Made by a program: the position numbers and the translations under genes. The notes beneath the pieces are model-generated. The model ran no database searches, was not told where the DNA came from, and was given only the letters and a program-made list of their open reading frames with translations. From Teredinibacter haidensis (GTDB lineage Bacteria; Pseudomonadota; Gammaproteobacteria; Pseudomonadales; Cellvibrionaceae), in the NCBI RefSeq assembly GCF_014211975.1, contig NZ_CP060084.1:2739001-2803000 (forward strand): a DNA stretch of 64,000 nucleotides, written 5' to 3'. Each line of letters begins with the position of its first letter. The stretch's first letter is position 1. Shown here in pieces: positions 51,349 to 59,059 of the stretch.

Positions 51349-52572
51349 ATGGCTGACTTTTATCAAAACGGCATCATCACCACACTGCACAACCTCAATC
51401 AGCGTCCACTTGAGGCCATGGAGGAAGAGCTGCGAAAATTTTCCAAAACCCGCCCGATGAGCCTAGTACTCCCCTCCTTGTTTTCCGAGCTGGAAGGAGA
51501 AGCACTTCCCAATATTGTTAACGAGTTAAGCCGCGTCGATTACCTGGATGAAATCGTTATTGGTCTTGATAAAGCCACTGAAGAGGAATACCGGCATGCA
51601 CTGGAGTTTTTCAAACCGCTAAAGCAGAACTATAAAGTTCTCTGGAACGACGGCCCACGCCTGCGCGCTGTCGATAAAAAGCTGCAAGAAGAAGGACTAT
51701 CACCGCTGGAAGCCGGCAAAGGACGAAACGTCTGGTTTTGCCTTGGATACGTACTCTCCGGCGGCCGTGCTGAATCCATCGCCCTTCACGATTGTGATAT
51801 TGTGACCTATGACCGCAGTATGCTCGCACGGCTGATTTACCCGGTAGCGAACCCGGTATTTAACTATGAATTTTGTAAAGGCTATTATGCCCGTGTCGCC
51901 TCCGGGAAAATTCATGGGCGCGTTAGCCGTCTTCTAGTAACCCCATTAATTCGCGCACTGAAAAAAACCCTCGGCCACCACGACTATCTCGAATATATTG
52001 ATTCTTTCCGCTATCCACTAGCTGGAGAGTTTTCCTTCCGTTCCGATGTAATCAGCGATATACGTATTCCCAGCGATTGGGGGCTAGAAATTGGCGTACT
52101 CTCGGAAGTACACCGAAACTTTGCCAACAACCGTTTGTGCCAGGCAGATATTGCCGATAATTACGATCACAAACATCAGGAATTGTCTGCGGAAGATGCC
52201 GCACGCGGCCTATCCAAGATGTCCATCGATATATCCAAAGCCCTGTTCCGAAAATTGGCCACGAATGGTGTAGTCTTTAACTCGGAGACGTTCCGCTCTA
52301 TTAAGGCCACCTACTTTCGTATTGCGCTGGATTTTATCGAAACCTACGACAATGATGCGCGAATGAATGGCTTGAAGCTGGATATACACTCGGAAGAAAA
52401 AGCCGTAGAAATGTTCGCAAAAAATATTCTTACCGCCGGGCAGAACTTTCTTGATAATCCAATGGAAAAACCTTTTATGCCTTGCTGGAACAGGGTTATC
52501 AGTGCCATACCCAATGTACTGGGTGAACTGCAGCAGGCAGTCACGGATGATATGGCCGAATTTGGAAAGTAA
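51349..52572 (+). CDS. gpgS: glucosyl-3-phosphoglycerate synthase (GT81)
   Basis: GpgS transfers glucose from an NDP-glucose to 3-phosphoglycerate. The 407-residue GT81 retaining glycosyltransferase has LVLPSLFSELEGEALPNIV (nucleotide entry), IVIGLDKATEEEY, AGKGRNVWFCLGYVLSGGRA and the metal-binding ALHDCDIVTYD (DxD), then YPLAGEFSFRSDVISDIRIP and DWGLEIGVLSEVHRNF (conserved GxE-x-G). This is the committed step of glucosylglycerate synthesis, a compatible solute that accumulates under salt plus nitrogen stress. It lies 21 bases after gpgP. Confidence 0.92.
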   Translation: MADFYQNGIITTLHNLNQRPLEAMEEELRKFSKTRPMSLVLPSLFSELEGEALPNIVNELSRVDYLDEIVIGLDKATEEEYRHALEFFKPLKQNYKVLWNDGPRLRAVDKKLQEEGLSPLEAGKGRNVWFCLGYVLSGGRAESIALHDCDIVTYDRSMLARLIYPVANPVFNYEFCKGYYARVASGKIHGRVSRLLVTPLIRALKKTLGHHDYLEYIDSFRYPLAGEFSFRSDVISDIRIPSDWGLEIGVLSEVHRNFANNRLCQADIADNYDHKHQELSAEDAARGLSKMSIDISKALFRKLATNGVVFNSETFRSIKATYFRIALDFIETYDNDARMNGLKLDIHSEEKAVEMFAKNILTAGQNFLDNPMEKPFMPCWNRVISAIPNVLGELQQAVTDDMAEFGK

Positions 52573-52599
52573 CACACCGTTAATAAGAGCTATTGAAGT

Positions 52600-54339
52600 A
52601 TGAATTCATCAACACATAAAGATCTACGTTTTTTGGTGGAGTCGCACCTTGCTTTTATTTATGAGGATATCGACGTTGATTCACTGGCAACCCGACTGAT
52701 GCAACTTATGGGCATTAACAATTCTTGCCTAAAGCCAGGCATTCACGAAAATTCATGGAACCAGTCCGATGTTTTGATGATCACCTACGGCGATTCAATC
52801 TATTCAGAAAACCAAGAACCACTGGAAACCCTATACACGTTTATGGGTGAACGCTTGAAGGGAGTTATTAACGGTATACATATTTTGCCGTTTTTCCCCT
52901 ACAGCTCAGACGACGGTTTTTCTGTCATCGATTACACACAGGTAAACGATTCCCTTGGCGACTGGTCTTATATCGAAAAAATCGGATCTGAATATAATTT
53001 GATGTCAGACCTAGTGGTAAACCACTGCTCAAGCCGAAGCCGGTGGTTCGATAACTTCAAGCAGCGCAAAGATCCCGGTAAAGATTATTTTATCGACATC
53101 GATCCCAACACCGATTTAAGCCAAGTAGTTCGTCCGCGGACATCACCACTACTACGCGAAGTTGAAACACTGGACGGTAAGCGCAGTGTCTGGTGTACAT
53201 TTAGTCACGACCAAGTAGATTTGAATTTTTCCAACCCGGAAGTACTTTGTGAGATGGTAACAATTATTAAATTGTACCTGGATCGCGGGGTGCGCACTTT
53301 CCGCTTGGACGCCGTAGCATTTTTATGGAAAGAGCTTGGAACTGCCAGTATCAACCATCCCAAAACACACGAATTTGTTCGTCTGTTTAGGACGCTTATT
53401 GAGCATCATTCGCCCGACGCCATTATTATTACCGAAACCAATATCCCCAACCACGAGAACCTTTCCTACTTCGGTAACGCTAACGAAGCCCATGCGGTTT
53501 ACAATTTTTCTTTGCCTCCACTACTGATACACGCCCTTATTACAGGTGACAGTACGCATCTTAAAAAGTGGCTGATGAGTATGCCTCCTGCGCAAATGGG
53601 TACTTTTTACCTTAATTTTATTGCCTCCCACGATGGCGTCGGCTTGCGCCCGGTGGAAGGATTACTCAGCGAAACTGAGATTGATGAAATGGTTAACACC
53701 ATGCAAGGGTTCGGTGCCCGCGTTTCCTGGCGAGCAACCGAGGGGGGGCGCAGTAAACCCTACGAAATCAATGTCACGCTATTTGACGCTCTAGAAGGAA
53801 CAGTGAAAGGCCCCGATAAGTGGCAGGTTGAACGGTTTATATGCGCGCATGCAATTATGCTATCCCTTGAAGGGGTTCCAGCAATTTATATTCACAGCCT
53901 GCTCGCCACCAACAATTATAGTGACGGTGTAGAGCTAACAAACAGTAACCGAACGATTAATCGCTATAAATGGGCGTATGACGATATCTCACAGAAGCTG
54001 GACGATGGCTACAGTCACCACGCCAGGGTTTTTGAGCGAATGAAAAACCTGATTGCGATACGGATTAAACAACCGGCTTTCCACCCCAATGCCACGCAAT
54101 TCACCCTACACCTTGGAGATCAATTATTTGGTTTCTGGCGACAGAGTCCACGGCGAGACCAAAGTATTTTCTGTATCCACAACATCACCGATAAGGAGAT
54201 TTCCATTCCTCTTTCATCGATCAACTTAATTAGCCTGGATAAATGGGTAGATTTGGTCAGCGAAAAAGAATTCACTAACCTTCATGAAGACTTAGTCTTA
54301 CAGCCTTATGGATTTGTATGGTTGAGTAACCGCGTATAG
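52600..54339 (+). CDS. glucosylglycerate phosphorylase (GH13_18)
   Basis: This 579-residue GH13 enzyme of the sucrose-phosphorylase subfamily splits glucosylglycerate with phosphate to glucose-1-phosphate and D-glycerate. Catalytic motifs are LMSDLVVNHCSSRS, TFRLDAVAFLWKELGT (nucleophile Asp), IIITETNIPNHENLS (acid/base Glu) and NFIASHDGVGLRPVEG (transition-state stabilising Asp). Length (579) and the LPFFPYSSDDGFSVIDYTQV start fit the glucosylglycerate-type rather than the shorter sucrose phosphorylases (about 490). The operon with glycerate kinase and GpgS/GpgP makes glucosylglycerate the likely substrate; strict specificity cannot be read from sequence. Confidence 0.85.
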   Translation: MNSSTHKDLRFLVESHLAFIYEDIDVDSLATRLMQLMGINNSCLKPGIHENSWNQSDVLMITYGDSIYSENQEPLETLYTFMGERLKGVINGIHILPFFPYSSDDGFSVIDYTQVNDSLGDWSYIEKIGSEYNLMSDLVVNHCSSRSRWFDNFKQRKDPGKDYFIDIDPNTDLSQVVRPRTSPLLREVETLDGKRSVWCTFSHDQVDLNFSNPEVLCEMVTIIKLYLDRGVRTFRLDAVAFLWKELGTASINHPKTHEFVRLFRTLIEHHSPDAIIITETNIPNHENLSYFGNANEAHAVYNFSLPPLLIHALITGDSTHLKKWLMSMPPAQMGTFYLNFIASHDGVGLRPVEGLLSETEIDEMVNTMQGFGARVSWRATEGGRSKPYEINVTLFDALEGTVKGPDKWQVERFICAHAIMLSLEGVPAIYIHSLLATNNYSDGVELTNSNRTINRYKWAYDDISQKLDDGYSHHARVFERMKNLIAIRIKQPAFHPNATQFTLHLGDQLFGFWRQSPRRDQSIFCIHNITDKEISIPLSSINLISLDKWVDLVSEKEFTNLHEDLVLQPYGFVWLSNRV

Positions 54340-54349
54340 CAAACCAGCA

Positions 54350-55222
54350 TTAAAGCCCGAAGCGGTGCTCAACCAAACCTGGCACATCCACCCGCACTTT
54401 AAAAATCGAACCGGAATCGGGATACTCTTCCAGCTCTTCTTTCAGTCGATTCCCAACACTGGTGATGTATAGGGTTTTCAAATCTTCATCACCAAAGGCA
54501 ACCATGGTTGGGCATTTTGCTGGCACTGCAATTTCTTCAACTATTTCACCCTGCGGGTTCAGTCGCGCAATACGCCCCCCCTCATATAATGCCGTCCAGT
54601 AGTAGCCCTCTGCATCCACCGCAGCACCATCGGGGCGGCCGTTACCAAACTCAAATTGATGAAAAACACCGCCGTTGCTAATTTCACCGGAATGAACATT
54701 GTAGTCATAACGATAAATTACATGTTTGGGAGTATCAGAATGGTAAAAGGTTTTATTGTCTGGACTAAAGGCTGCACCATTAGAGGTCAACAATCCCTCC
54801 GCCAACAGCTCCACTTTTAAATCCGTGTCCAAAGACCACAGATTCGCACCGTCTCGATCTTTCGGCGGATACACGGACCCGGCAATAAAACGCCCGGCTG
54901 CATCACAACGACCATCGTTAAAACGGTTGTGCTCCAGAGTCGCTTCAGGGTCAATAATAGGCCTCAACTCCGGTGACCACCCATCCAGGAAGTGGAACCC
55001 CGAACGCATACCAACCACAAAGCCTGTATCTCCCTCACGCAAACTAAAACAACCTATTTCTTCACCGAAAGTTATATGGCTGTCTTCACCACTTTGCGGA
55101 TTAAAGCGGTGAAGCTCGCAAGCGTTAATATCCACCCAATAGAGAAAATTATTACGCTCATCCCAACGTGGGCACTCACCCAAATTTGCCTTAACTTTAA
55201 GTGCGACCTCGACTTTCTTCAT
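54350..55222 (-). CDS. SMP-30/gluconolactonase family protein
   Basis: This 290-residue six-bladed beta-propeller of the SMP-30/gluconolactonase/LRE family hydrolyses sugar lactones. It has LGECPRWDERNNFLYWVDIN (metal Glu), HNRFNDGRCDAAGRFIAGSV (metal Asn region), LLTSNGAAFSPDNKTFYHSD and GRPDGAAVDAEGYYWTALYE (catalytic Asp). It runs convergent to the glucosylglycerate phosphorylase and divergent from the RHH operon. The exact substrate (gluconolactone, xylonolactone or other) is not evident. ATG at 55222 with GAGAGAACG upstream; GTG at 55225 is an alternative. Confidence 0.88.
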   Translation of the reverse strand: MKKVEVALKVKANLGECPRWDERNNFLYWVDINACELHRFNPQSGEDSHITFGEEIGCFSLREGDTGFVVGMRSGFHFLDGWSPELRPIIDPEATLEHNRFNDGRCDAAGRFIAGSVYPPKDRDGANLWSLDTDLKVELLAEGLLTSNGAAFSPDNKTFYHSDTPKHVIYRYDYNVHSGEISNGGVFHQFEFGNGRPDGAAVDAEGYYWTALYEGGRIARLNPQGEIVEEIAVPAKCPTMVAFGDEDLKTLYITSVGNRLKEELEEYPDSGSIFKVRVDVPGLVEHRFGL

Positions 55223-55347
55223 CACCGTTCTCTCTATTTATCCAGCTAACTATTCCACAACATTACTGCCATATGCTTTTGCAATACACACCCAGTCGCG
55301 CAGTGTAATCGTATAGCCATTTAAGTAAAAGGCCCACCATCTACCCA

Positions 55348-55408
55348 TTGACTACCCTGGTCAACGCCACTATCATGATTTTACATATTTACGTAATGAC
55401 GTCATAAA
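55348..55408 (+). promoter_or_regulatory. promoter and palindromic operator of the RHH-CHAD-ParA-CYTH operon
   Basis: A -35 TTGACT (55348-55353) and -10 TATCAT (55371-55376) have the ideal 17-base spacer, giving a start near 55383. Two palindromes follow and share one base: TTACGTAA (55389-55396) and ATGACGTCAT (55396-55405). They occupy the leader up to 4 bases before the RHH start codon and leave no Shine-Dalgarno sequence. This is the position expected for autorepression by the RHH protein; that function is inferred. Confidence 0.55.
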
Positions 55409-55585
55409 ATGAGTAAAGAAACAAAACCAGGCAAGAAGAACACCTCTTTACGGCTCGATAGTAAAACACTCAAAGCTCTGAAGATCCGTGCAATAGAAGA
55501 AGATTCCAGCGTACAGGCGATTTTGGAAGAGCTAGTCAACCTCTATCTAGCAAATCAGATAAATCTAAATAGAGAGAAGGGATGA
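55409..55585 (+). CDS. 58-residue ribbon-helix-helix protein, candidate ParA partner
   Basis: This short gene encodes a basic N-terminal tail (MSKETKPGKKN) and a ribbon-helix-helix fold: strand TSLRLDS, helix A KTLKALKIRAIEED, helix B VQAILEELVNLYLANQI. Such proteins are DNA-binding dimers. RHH proteins with a flexible basic tail serve as the ParB-like partner of ParA in ParF/ParG-type plasmid partition; CopG-type repressors are the alternative. Its stop overlaps the CHAD start (ATGA). Two palindromes lie just upstream of the ATG and are its likely operator. It is shorter than many gene finders accept but is well supported by the fold and the coupling. Confidence 0.85.
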   Translation: MSKETKPGKKNTSLRLDSKTLKALKIRAIEEDSSVQAILEELVNLYLANQINLNREKG

Positions 55586-57096
55586 CTAACCTAACTGCGG
55601 TCCACTATAAACTCGGCAGCGCAGATCAGATATCTGCACTCGAAGTCCTTTTTTCCAGCATCTACACCGCGACTTTCTTTGCCTGCGAGTCCAGAGAACT
55701 ACGATTTTTGGACGATTACGATTGGCATCTATGGCACTCCGGCGCATTACTCTACAAAACCAGCGCTCATAGCTACAACCTGGCCTTACCTGATATAAGC
55801 ATTGAAGAAGTTATAAAGGGAAAAGCTCCACGCTTTTACTGGGAGTTTCCTGACGGAGAAATGCAATCGGAGTTACAAAAAAACATTAAGCTGCGTGCAC
55901 TCACACCTATCGCGAGTTTGAAAATTGCCGAACAACAACTGTCTCTACTGAATAGAGACCACAAAACGGTACTGCGTGCAAAGCTTACTCTGCTTTACAC
56001 GCCCGATTCTGATACACCGAGCCACGGCGTCATCTCTCTACAGCCTATGCGCGGTTACGACAAGGCCTTTCAGCGTGCAAGCCTACTCCTCCAGAACGCA
56101 GAATACGCACTAACAGAAACGTCAAGCTTAATCTCACTCCTAAAAGCACAGGGAGTAAAACCCAAGCCAGTGGTCAGCGGTCAATTTGGCATTTCCCCAA
56201 CAATGCCAAGTGAGCAGGCAGTACGGGAAATGAGCCACACCATGTTTACCCGCGCAAGGACACATGAACAAGGCGTGCTGGAGGATATTGATACTGAGTT
56301 TTTACACCAGTACCGCGTATCCTTGCGCAAGGCTCGCTCCCTGATAAACCTGATGAAAAAATGTTTGCCGGCAGAGTCCCACCGCTTATTAAAAACCCAG
56401 CTCGCCCAACTGGCCAGTCCCACCAATAATTTGCGAGACCTGGATGTTTTCCTGCTAAACGAAAACTATTATCGAAGTCTGCTACCAGAGAACTTTCATA
56501 CGGGCCTTAATAACCTCTTTACGCATATAGCCAAAGAACGCCAGTCGGCACTTAGATCCGTTGTTCGTTTTTTTCGAACCGGGGAATATGAACGAATCTG
56601 CGCCTCAGTCCACACCGAACTCAGCTCGCAAGCCGTCGAAGAAACCCCTGCTGCAAGCCAGATGATCTTGTCTATTGCCAAAAAACGCATATTGAAAACC
56701 TATCACAAGGTGAGACTACTCGGCGGTGCAATAACAGAGTCAACACCAGACCCGGAAGTTCACCAGCTCAGAATTGAATGCAAAAAACTCCGCTACCTGA
56801 TGGAATTTTTTACTGAACTCTTCCCTGTAAAAACCATCGGGAAACTCACAAAAACCCTAAAAATCTTGCAAACGATTCTCGGTGACTTTAATGATTACTC
56901 CGTCCAAAAGGCATTTTTAGCTGAGGATCTAACGCATGAAAAGAATACCGACGCTATTGCGGCTATCAACGGGTTAATAGCCGTTCTACATCAAAAGCAG
57001 TTACAGGAGCGCGCCAAGGTTTGCGCCGCGTTTGTGGAATTTAACCATAACTCTATCGCCACACAATTCGAAGAGTTATTCGCTCTAGGAGAGTAA
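55582..57096 (+). CDS. CHAD-domain protein with degenerate CYTH-like N-terminus
   Basis: This 504-residue protein has a C-terminal CHAD domain (about 215-500), an alpha-helical bundle rich in basic and histidine residues: FLHQYRVSLRKARSLINLM and PEVHQLRIECKKLRYLMEFF form the two repeat signatures, with NNLRDLDVFLLNENYY between them. CHAD domains bind polyphosphate and localise to polyphosphate granules. The N-terminal 200 residues look like a divergent CYTH fold (RELRFLDDYDWHLWHSGALL) but lack the ExExK catalytic motif. It is coupled to the RHH gene by ATGA and followed 6 bases later by parA. Its likely job is polyphosphate recognition for the operon. Confidence 0.85.
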   Translation: MTNLTAVHYKLGSADQISALEVLFSSIYTATFFACESRELRFLDDYDWHLWHSGALLYKTSAHSYNLALPDISIEEVIKGKAPRFYWEFPDGEMQSELQKNIKLRALTPIASLKIAEQQLSLLNRDHKTVLRAKLTLLYTPDSDTPSHGVISLQPMRGYDKAFQRASLLLQNAEYALTETSSLISLLKAQGVKPKPVVSGQFGISPTMPSEQAVREMSHTMFTRARTHEQGVLEDIDTEFLHQYRVSLRKARSLINLMKKCLPAESHRLLKTQLAQLASPTNNLRDLDVFLLNENYYRSLLPENFHTGLNNLFTHIAKERQSALRSVVRFFRTGEYERICASVHTELSSQAVEETPAASQMILSIAKKRILKTYHKVRLLGGAITESTPDPEVHQLRIECKKLRYLMEFFTELFPVKTIGKLTKTLKILQTILGDFNDYSVQKAFLAEDLTHEKNTDAIAAINGLIAVLHQKQLQERAKVCAAFVEFNHNSIATQFEELFALGE

Positions 57097-57102
57097 AGAT
57101 TA

Positions 57103-57855
57103 ATGCGCGTTATATCCTGCTATAGCATGAAAGGTGGTGTCGGAAAAACGGCCACAGCGGTAAATATTGCCTATTGGGCCGCAAAATCCGGCTTAAAAAC
57201 GCTACTAATCGATATGGATCCACAAGGGGCTTCTTCTTTCTATTTTCGAGTAAAGCCTACGAAGAAGAGCTGGGGTAAGCGATTTTTCGAAGCTTACAAA
57301 GCGCTTGTTCAACATATTAAAGCCAGCGATTACGAAAACCTCGATGTTATTCCTGCTCATTTAAGCTTCCGAAATTTTGATTCAACGCTGGGGAGCCTAA
57401 CCAAACGTACAGATCGTTTAAGAAAAATACTGAAAGGGTTGAGCAAAGAATACAAACTAATCATTCTCGATTGTCCTCCAACCATAGGCTACCTGGCGGA
57501 ATCTGTGTTTAATGCGTCAAATTTGATTTTCGTGCCGGTTATTCCCACTACCTTATCCGAACGCACCTTCGAGCAACTAAATAGTTTTTTTAAACAGAAC
57601 GACTATCTACGCAAAAAGCTGGTCCCCTTTTTCTCCATGGTTCAATATCAAAAGAGCTTACATAAAAAAACCATGACAAAAATGCAAGGCGACTATAAGA
57701 ACTTCCTAAGCACCCATATTCCGTTTTCAACTGATATTGAAAATATGGGTGAGCACCGATCCCCGGTGGATATTTACGCAGGCAAACGCCCTGCAAACAA
57801 AGCCTATTTTGATTTATGGAAGGAAATGATCCCCCTTATCCGGAGAGCCAAATAA
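57103..57855 (+). CDS. ParA/Soj-family ATPase
   Basis: This 250-residue ParA-type ATPase has the deviant Walker A SMKGGVGKTATAVNIAYWA (signature Lys before GG), Walker A' LLIDMDPQGASSFYF and Walker B LIILDCPPTIGYLAESVF. Such proteins bind nucleoid DNA as ATP dimers and position plasmids, chromosomes, carboxysomes or chemoreceptors. It lacks the N-terminal HTH of plasmid type Ia ParAs, so it is a short type, as in cargo-positioning orphans. GGAGAG precedes the ATG. The stop shares one base with the CYTH start (TAATG). Position between a CHAD and a CYTH gene suggests a polyphosphate cargo. Confidence 0.9.
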   Translation: MRVISCYSMKGGVGKTATAVNIAYWAAKSGLKTLLIDMDPQGASSFYFRVKPTKKSWGKRFFEAYKALVQHIKASDYENLDVIPAHLSFRNFDSTLGSLTKRTDRLRKILKGLSKEYKLIILDCPPTIGYLAESVFNASNLIFVPVIPTTLSERTFEQLNSFFKQNDYLRKKLVPFFSMVQYQKSLHKKTMTKMQGDYKNFLSTHIPFSTDIENMGEHRSPVDIYAGKRPANKAYFDLWKEMIPLIRRAK

Positions 57856-58328
57856 TGGGATTGGAAATAGAGCGAAAATTTTTAATTGAAGAGCTCCCGC
57901 TCGAAAAGCTATGCGCCGAAAAATCTCAAAACCTGATACAGGGGTATCTTTTTCTGGAAGAAAACCAAGAAATTCGGCTACGAAAAAAAGGGGAGCAGTA
58001 CTTTCTTACACAAAAAACCGGTAACGGCCTTGTGCGCGAAGAAAACGAAGAAGAAATTAGTATTCAGGTATTTAGTATGCTCTGGCCATATACCGAAGGC
58101 AAACGAGTGGAGAAACAACGCTTCCATTTCGAATACATGACGCACGAGTGTGAAATTGATGTCTACAGTGGCGATTTAGCCGATCTGATGGTTATGGAGG
58201 TGGAGTTCGAGAACGAAGAAGCAGCGGCGAACTTTTCGCCCCCCCCCTTCTGTATGAGAGATATCACCAGCGATAAACGTTTTAAAAATGCCTGCCTAGC
58301 CAAGCTCGGCAAACCCGTATCACTCTAG
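57855..58328 (+). CDS. CYTH-domain triphosphate tunnel metalloenzyme
   Basis: This 157-residue single-domain CYTH protein begins GLEIERKFLI, the ExExK signature, and has the strands GYLFLEENQEIRLRKKG, YFLTQKTGN, RVEKQRFHFEYMTHECEIDV and MVMEVEFENEEAA (acidic metal site) and SDKRFKNACLA. Relatives hydrolyse inorganic tripolyphosphate or form cyclic nucleotides. All conserved charged positions are kept, so it should be active. It shares its start with the parA stop, and its stop codon lies in a CTAG shared with the convergent pilE stop. Confidence 0.88.
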   Translation: MGLEIERKFLIEELPLEKLCAEKSQNLIQGYLFLEENQEIRLRKKGEQYFLTQKTGNGLVREENEEEISIQVFSMLWPYTEGKRVEKQRFHFEYMTHECEIDVYSGDLADLMVMEVEFENEEAAANFSPPPFCMRDITSDKRFKNACLAKLGKPVSL

Positions 58329-58738
58329 CGCCGCCAACAATCGGATTTTGGCGAAGAAGTCTTGCTACCCAGGTTGTCAATACTCAGGGTTGTGCAATCT
58401 TTGTCTTCCGCTTGTGTTCCCTTTGCAGTAGCCGTTGCCACGAAGCAAGCAGTCGTACCACAGGCACCCTTAGCGACGGATACCACGTAATAGCCATGTT
58501 CACTATTGACTGTAACCGCAGTCGGCGAAAATGGCTTTGCGTTAGTTGAGTATTCGTTCGTTTGCGAATACAACACTTCCTGATTTTGAGCGACAACCAA
58601 AAGCGTTTCTATTCCCTCAGCGCGATTACTTCTCATAACACTGCCGCGATAGTTGGGCACCGCTATTGCGGTAATAATGCCGACAATCGCCAAGACAATA
58701 AGCAACTCAATAAGGCTAAAACCTCGATTAGTTTTCAT
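58325..58738 (-). CDS. pilE: type IV pilin-like minor pilin PilE
   Basis: This 137-residue prepilin has the leader MKTNRG and the mature start FSLIELLIVLAIVGIITA with Glu5, the site for PilD cleavage and N-methylation and for assembly. The C-terminal part carries a cysteine pair (GACGTTACF) and a second pair (KDCTTL...SDCWRR), giving the D-region loop. It is the last gene of the minor pilin operon pilW-pilX-pilY1-pilY2-pilE, matching the P. aeruginosa order (PA4552-4556). It probably primes or caps pilus assembly. Confidence 0.92.
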   Translation of the reverse strand: MKTNRGFSLIELLIVLAIVGIITAIAVPNYRGSVMRSNRAEGIETLLVVAQNQEVLYSQTNEYSTNAKPFSPTAVTVNSEHGYYVVSVAKGACGTTACFVATATAKGTQAEDKDCTTLSIDNLGSKTSSPKSDCWRR

Positions 58739-58748
58739 TTTTACCTCA

Positions 58749-59054
58749 TTAGTGGCTTAGCAAAGCTTCCGCATCTTTTTCGGAAACCATCAACTCAATG
58801 CGCTTTATCATACGTTTCCCGGTAGTTTCATGATCCAGCACATAGCGAATATTTTGCTCGGCCCGCAAATAATCAAGGCTAACAGACCGATCTTTAATCA
58901 TAACTATAGCGCTACCAGTTAACCGATAGGATGCACCATCAATAACAATGGTTTCACCTTCCTGCCGAATAGCGTTAATAGTTCCAAAATATTCATTTTG
59001 AGCGAAAGCGCCCAAAGGCATTAAGCTGAAAACCAGAAGAATAAATAGCTTCAT
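58749..59054 (-). CDS. pilY2: PilY2-like periplasmic protein
   Basis: This 101-residue exported protein has signal peptide KLFILLVFSLMPLGAFAQN and a small beta domain (GTINAIRQEGETIVIDGASY). It lies between pilY1 and pilE, where P. aeruginosa has pilY2, a small periplasmic pilus accessory of unknown action. The name is given from size and position; family similarity is weak by eye. It starts 5 bases after the pilY1 stop. Confidence 0.75.
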   Translation of the reverse strand: MKLFILLVFSLMPLGAFAQNEYFGTINAIRQEGETIVIDGASYRLTGSAIVMIKDRSVSLDYLRAEQNIRYVLDHETTGKRMIKRIELMVSEKDAEALLSH

Positions 59055-59059
59055 TATAA

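Noticed and set aside
52600..54339. Sucrose phosphorylase
   Set aside because: Too long for sucrose phosphorylase and embedded with glycerate kinase, GpgS and its phosphatase; glucosylglycerate phosphorylase fits better.
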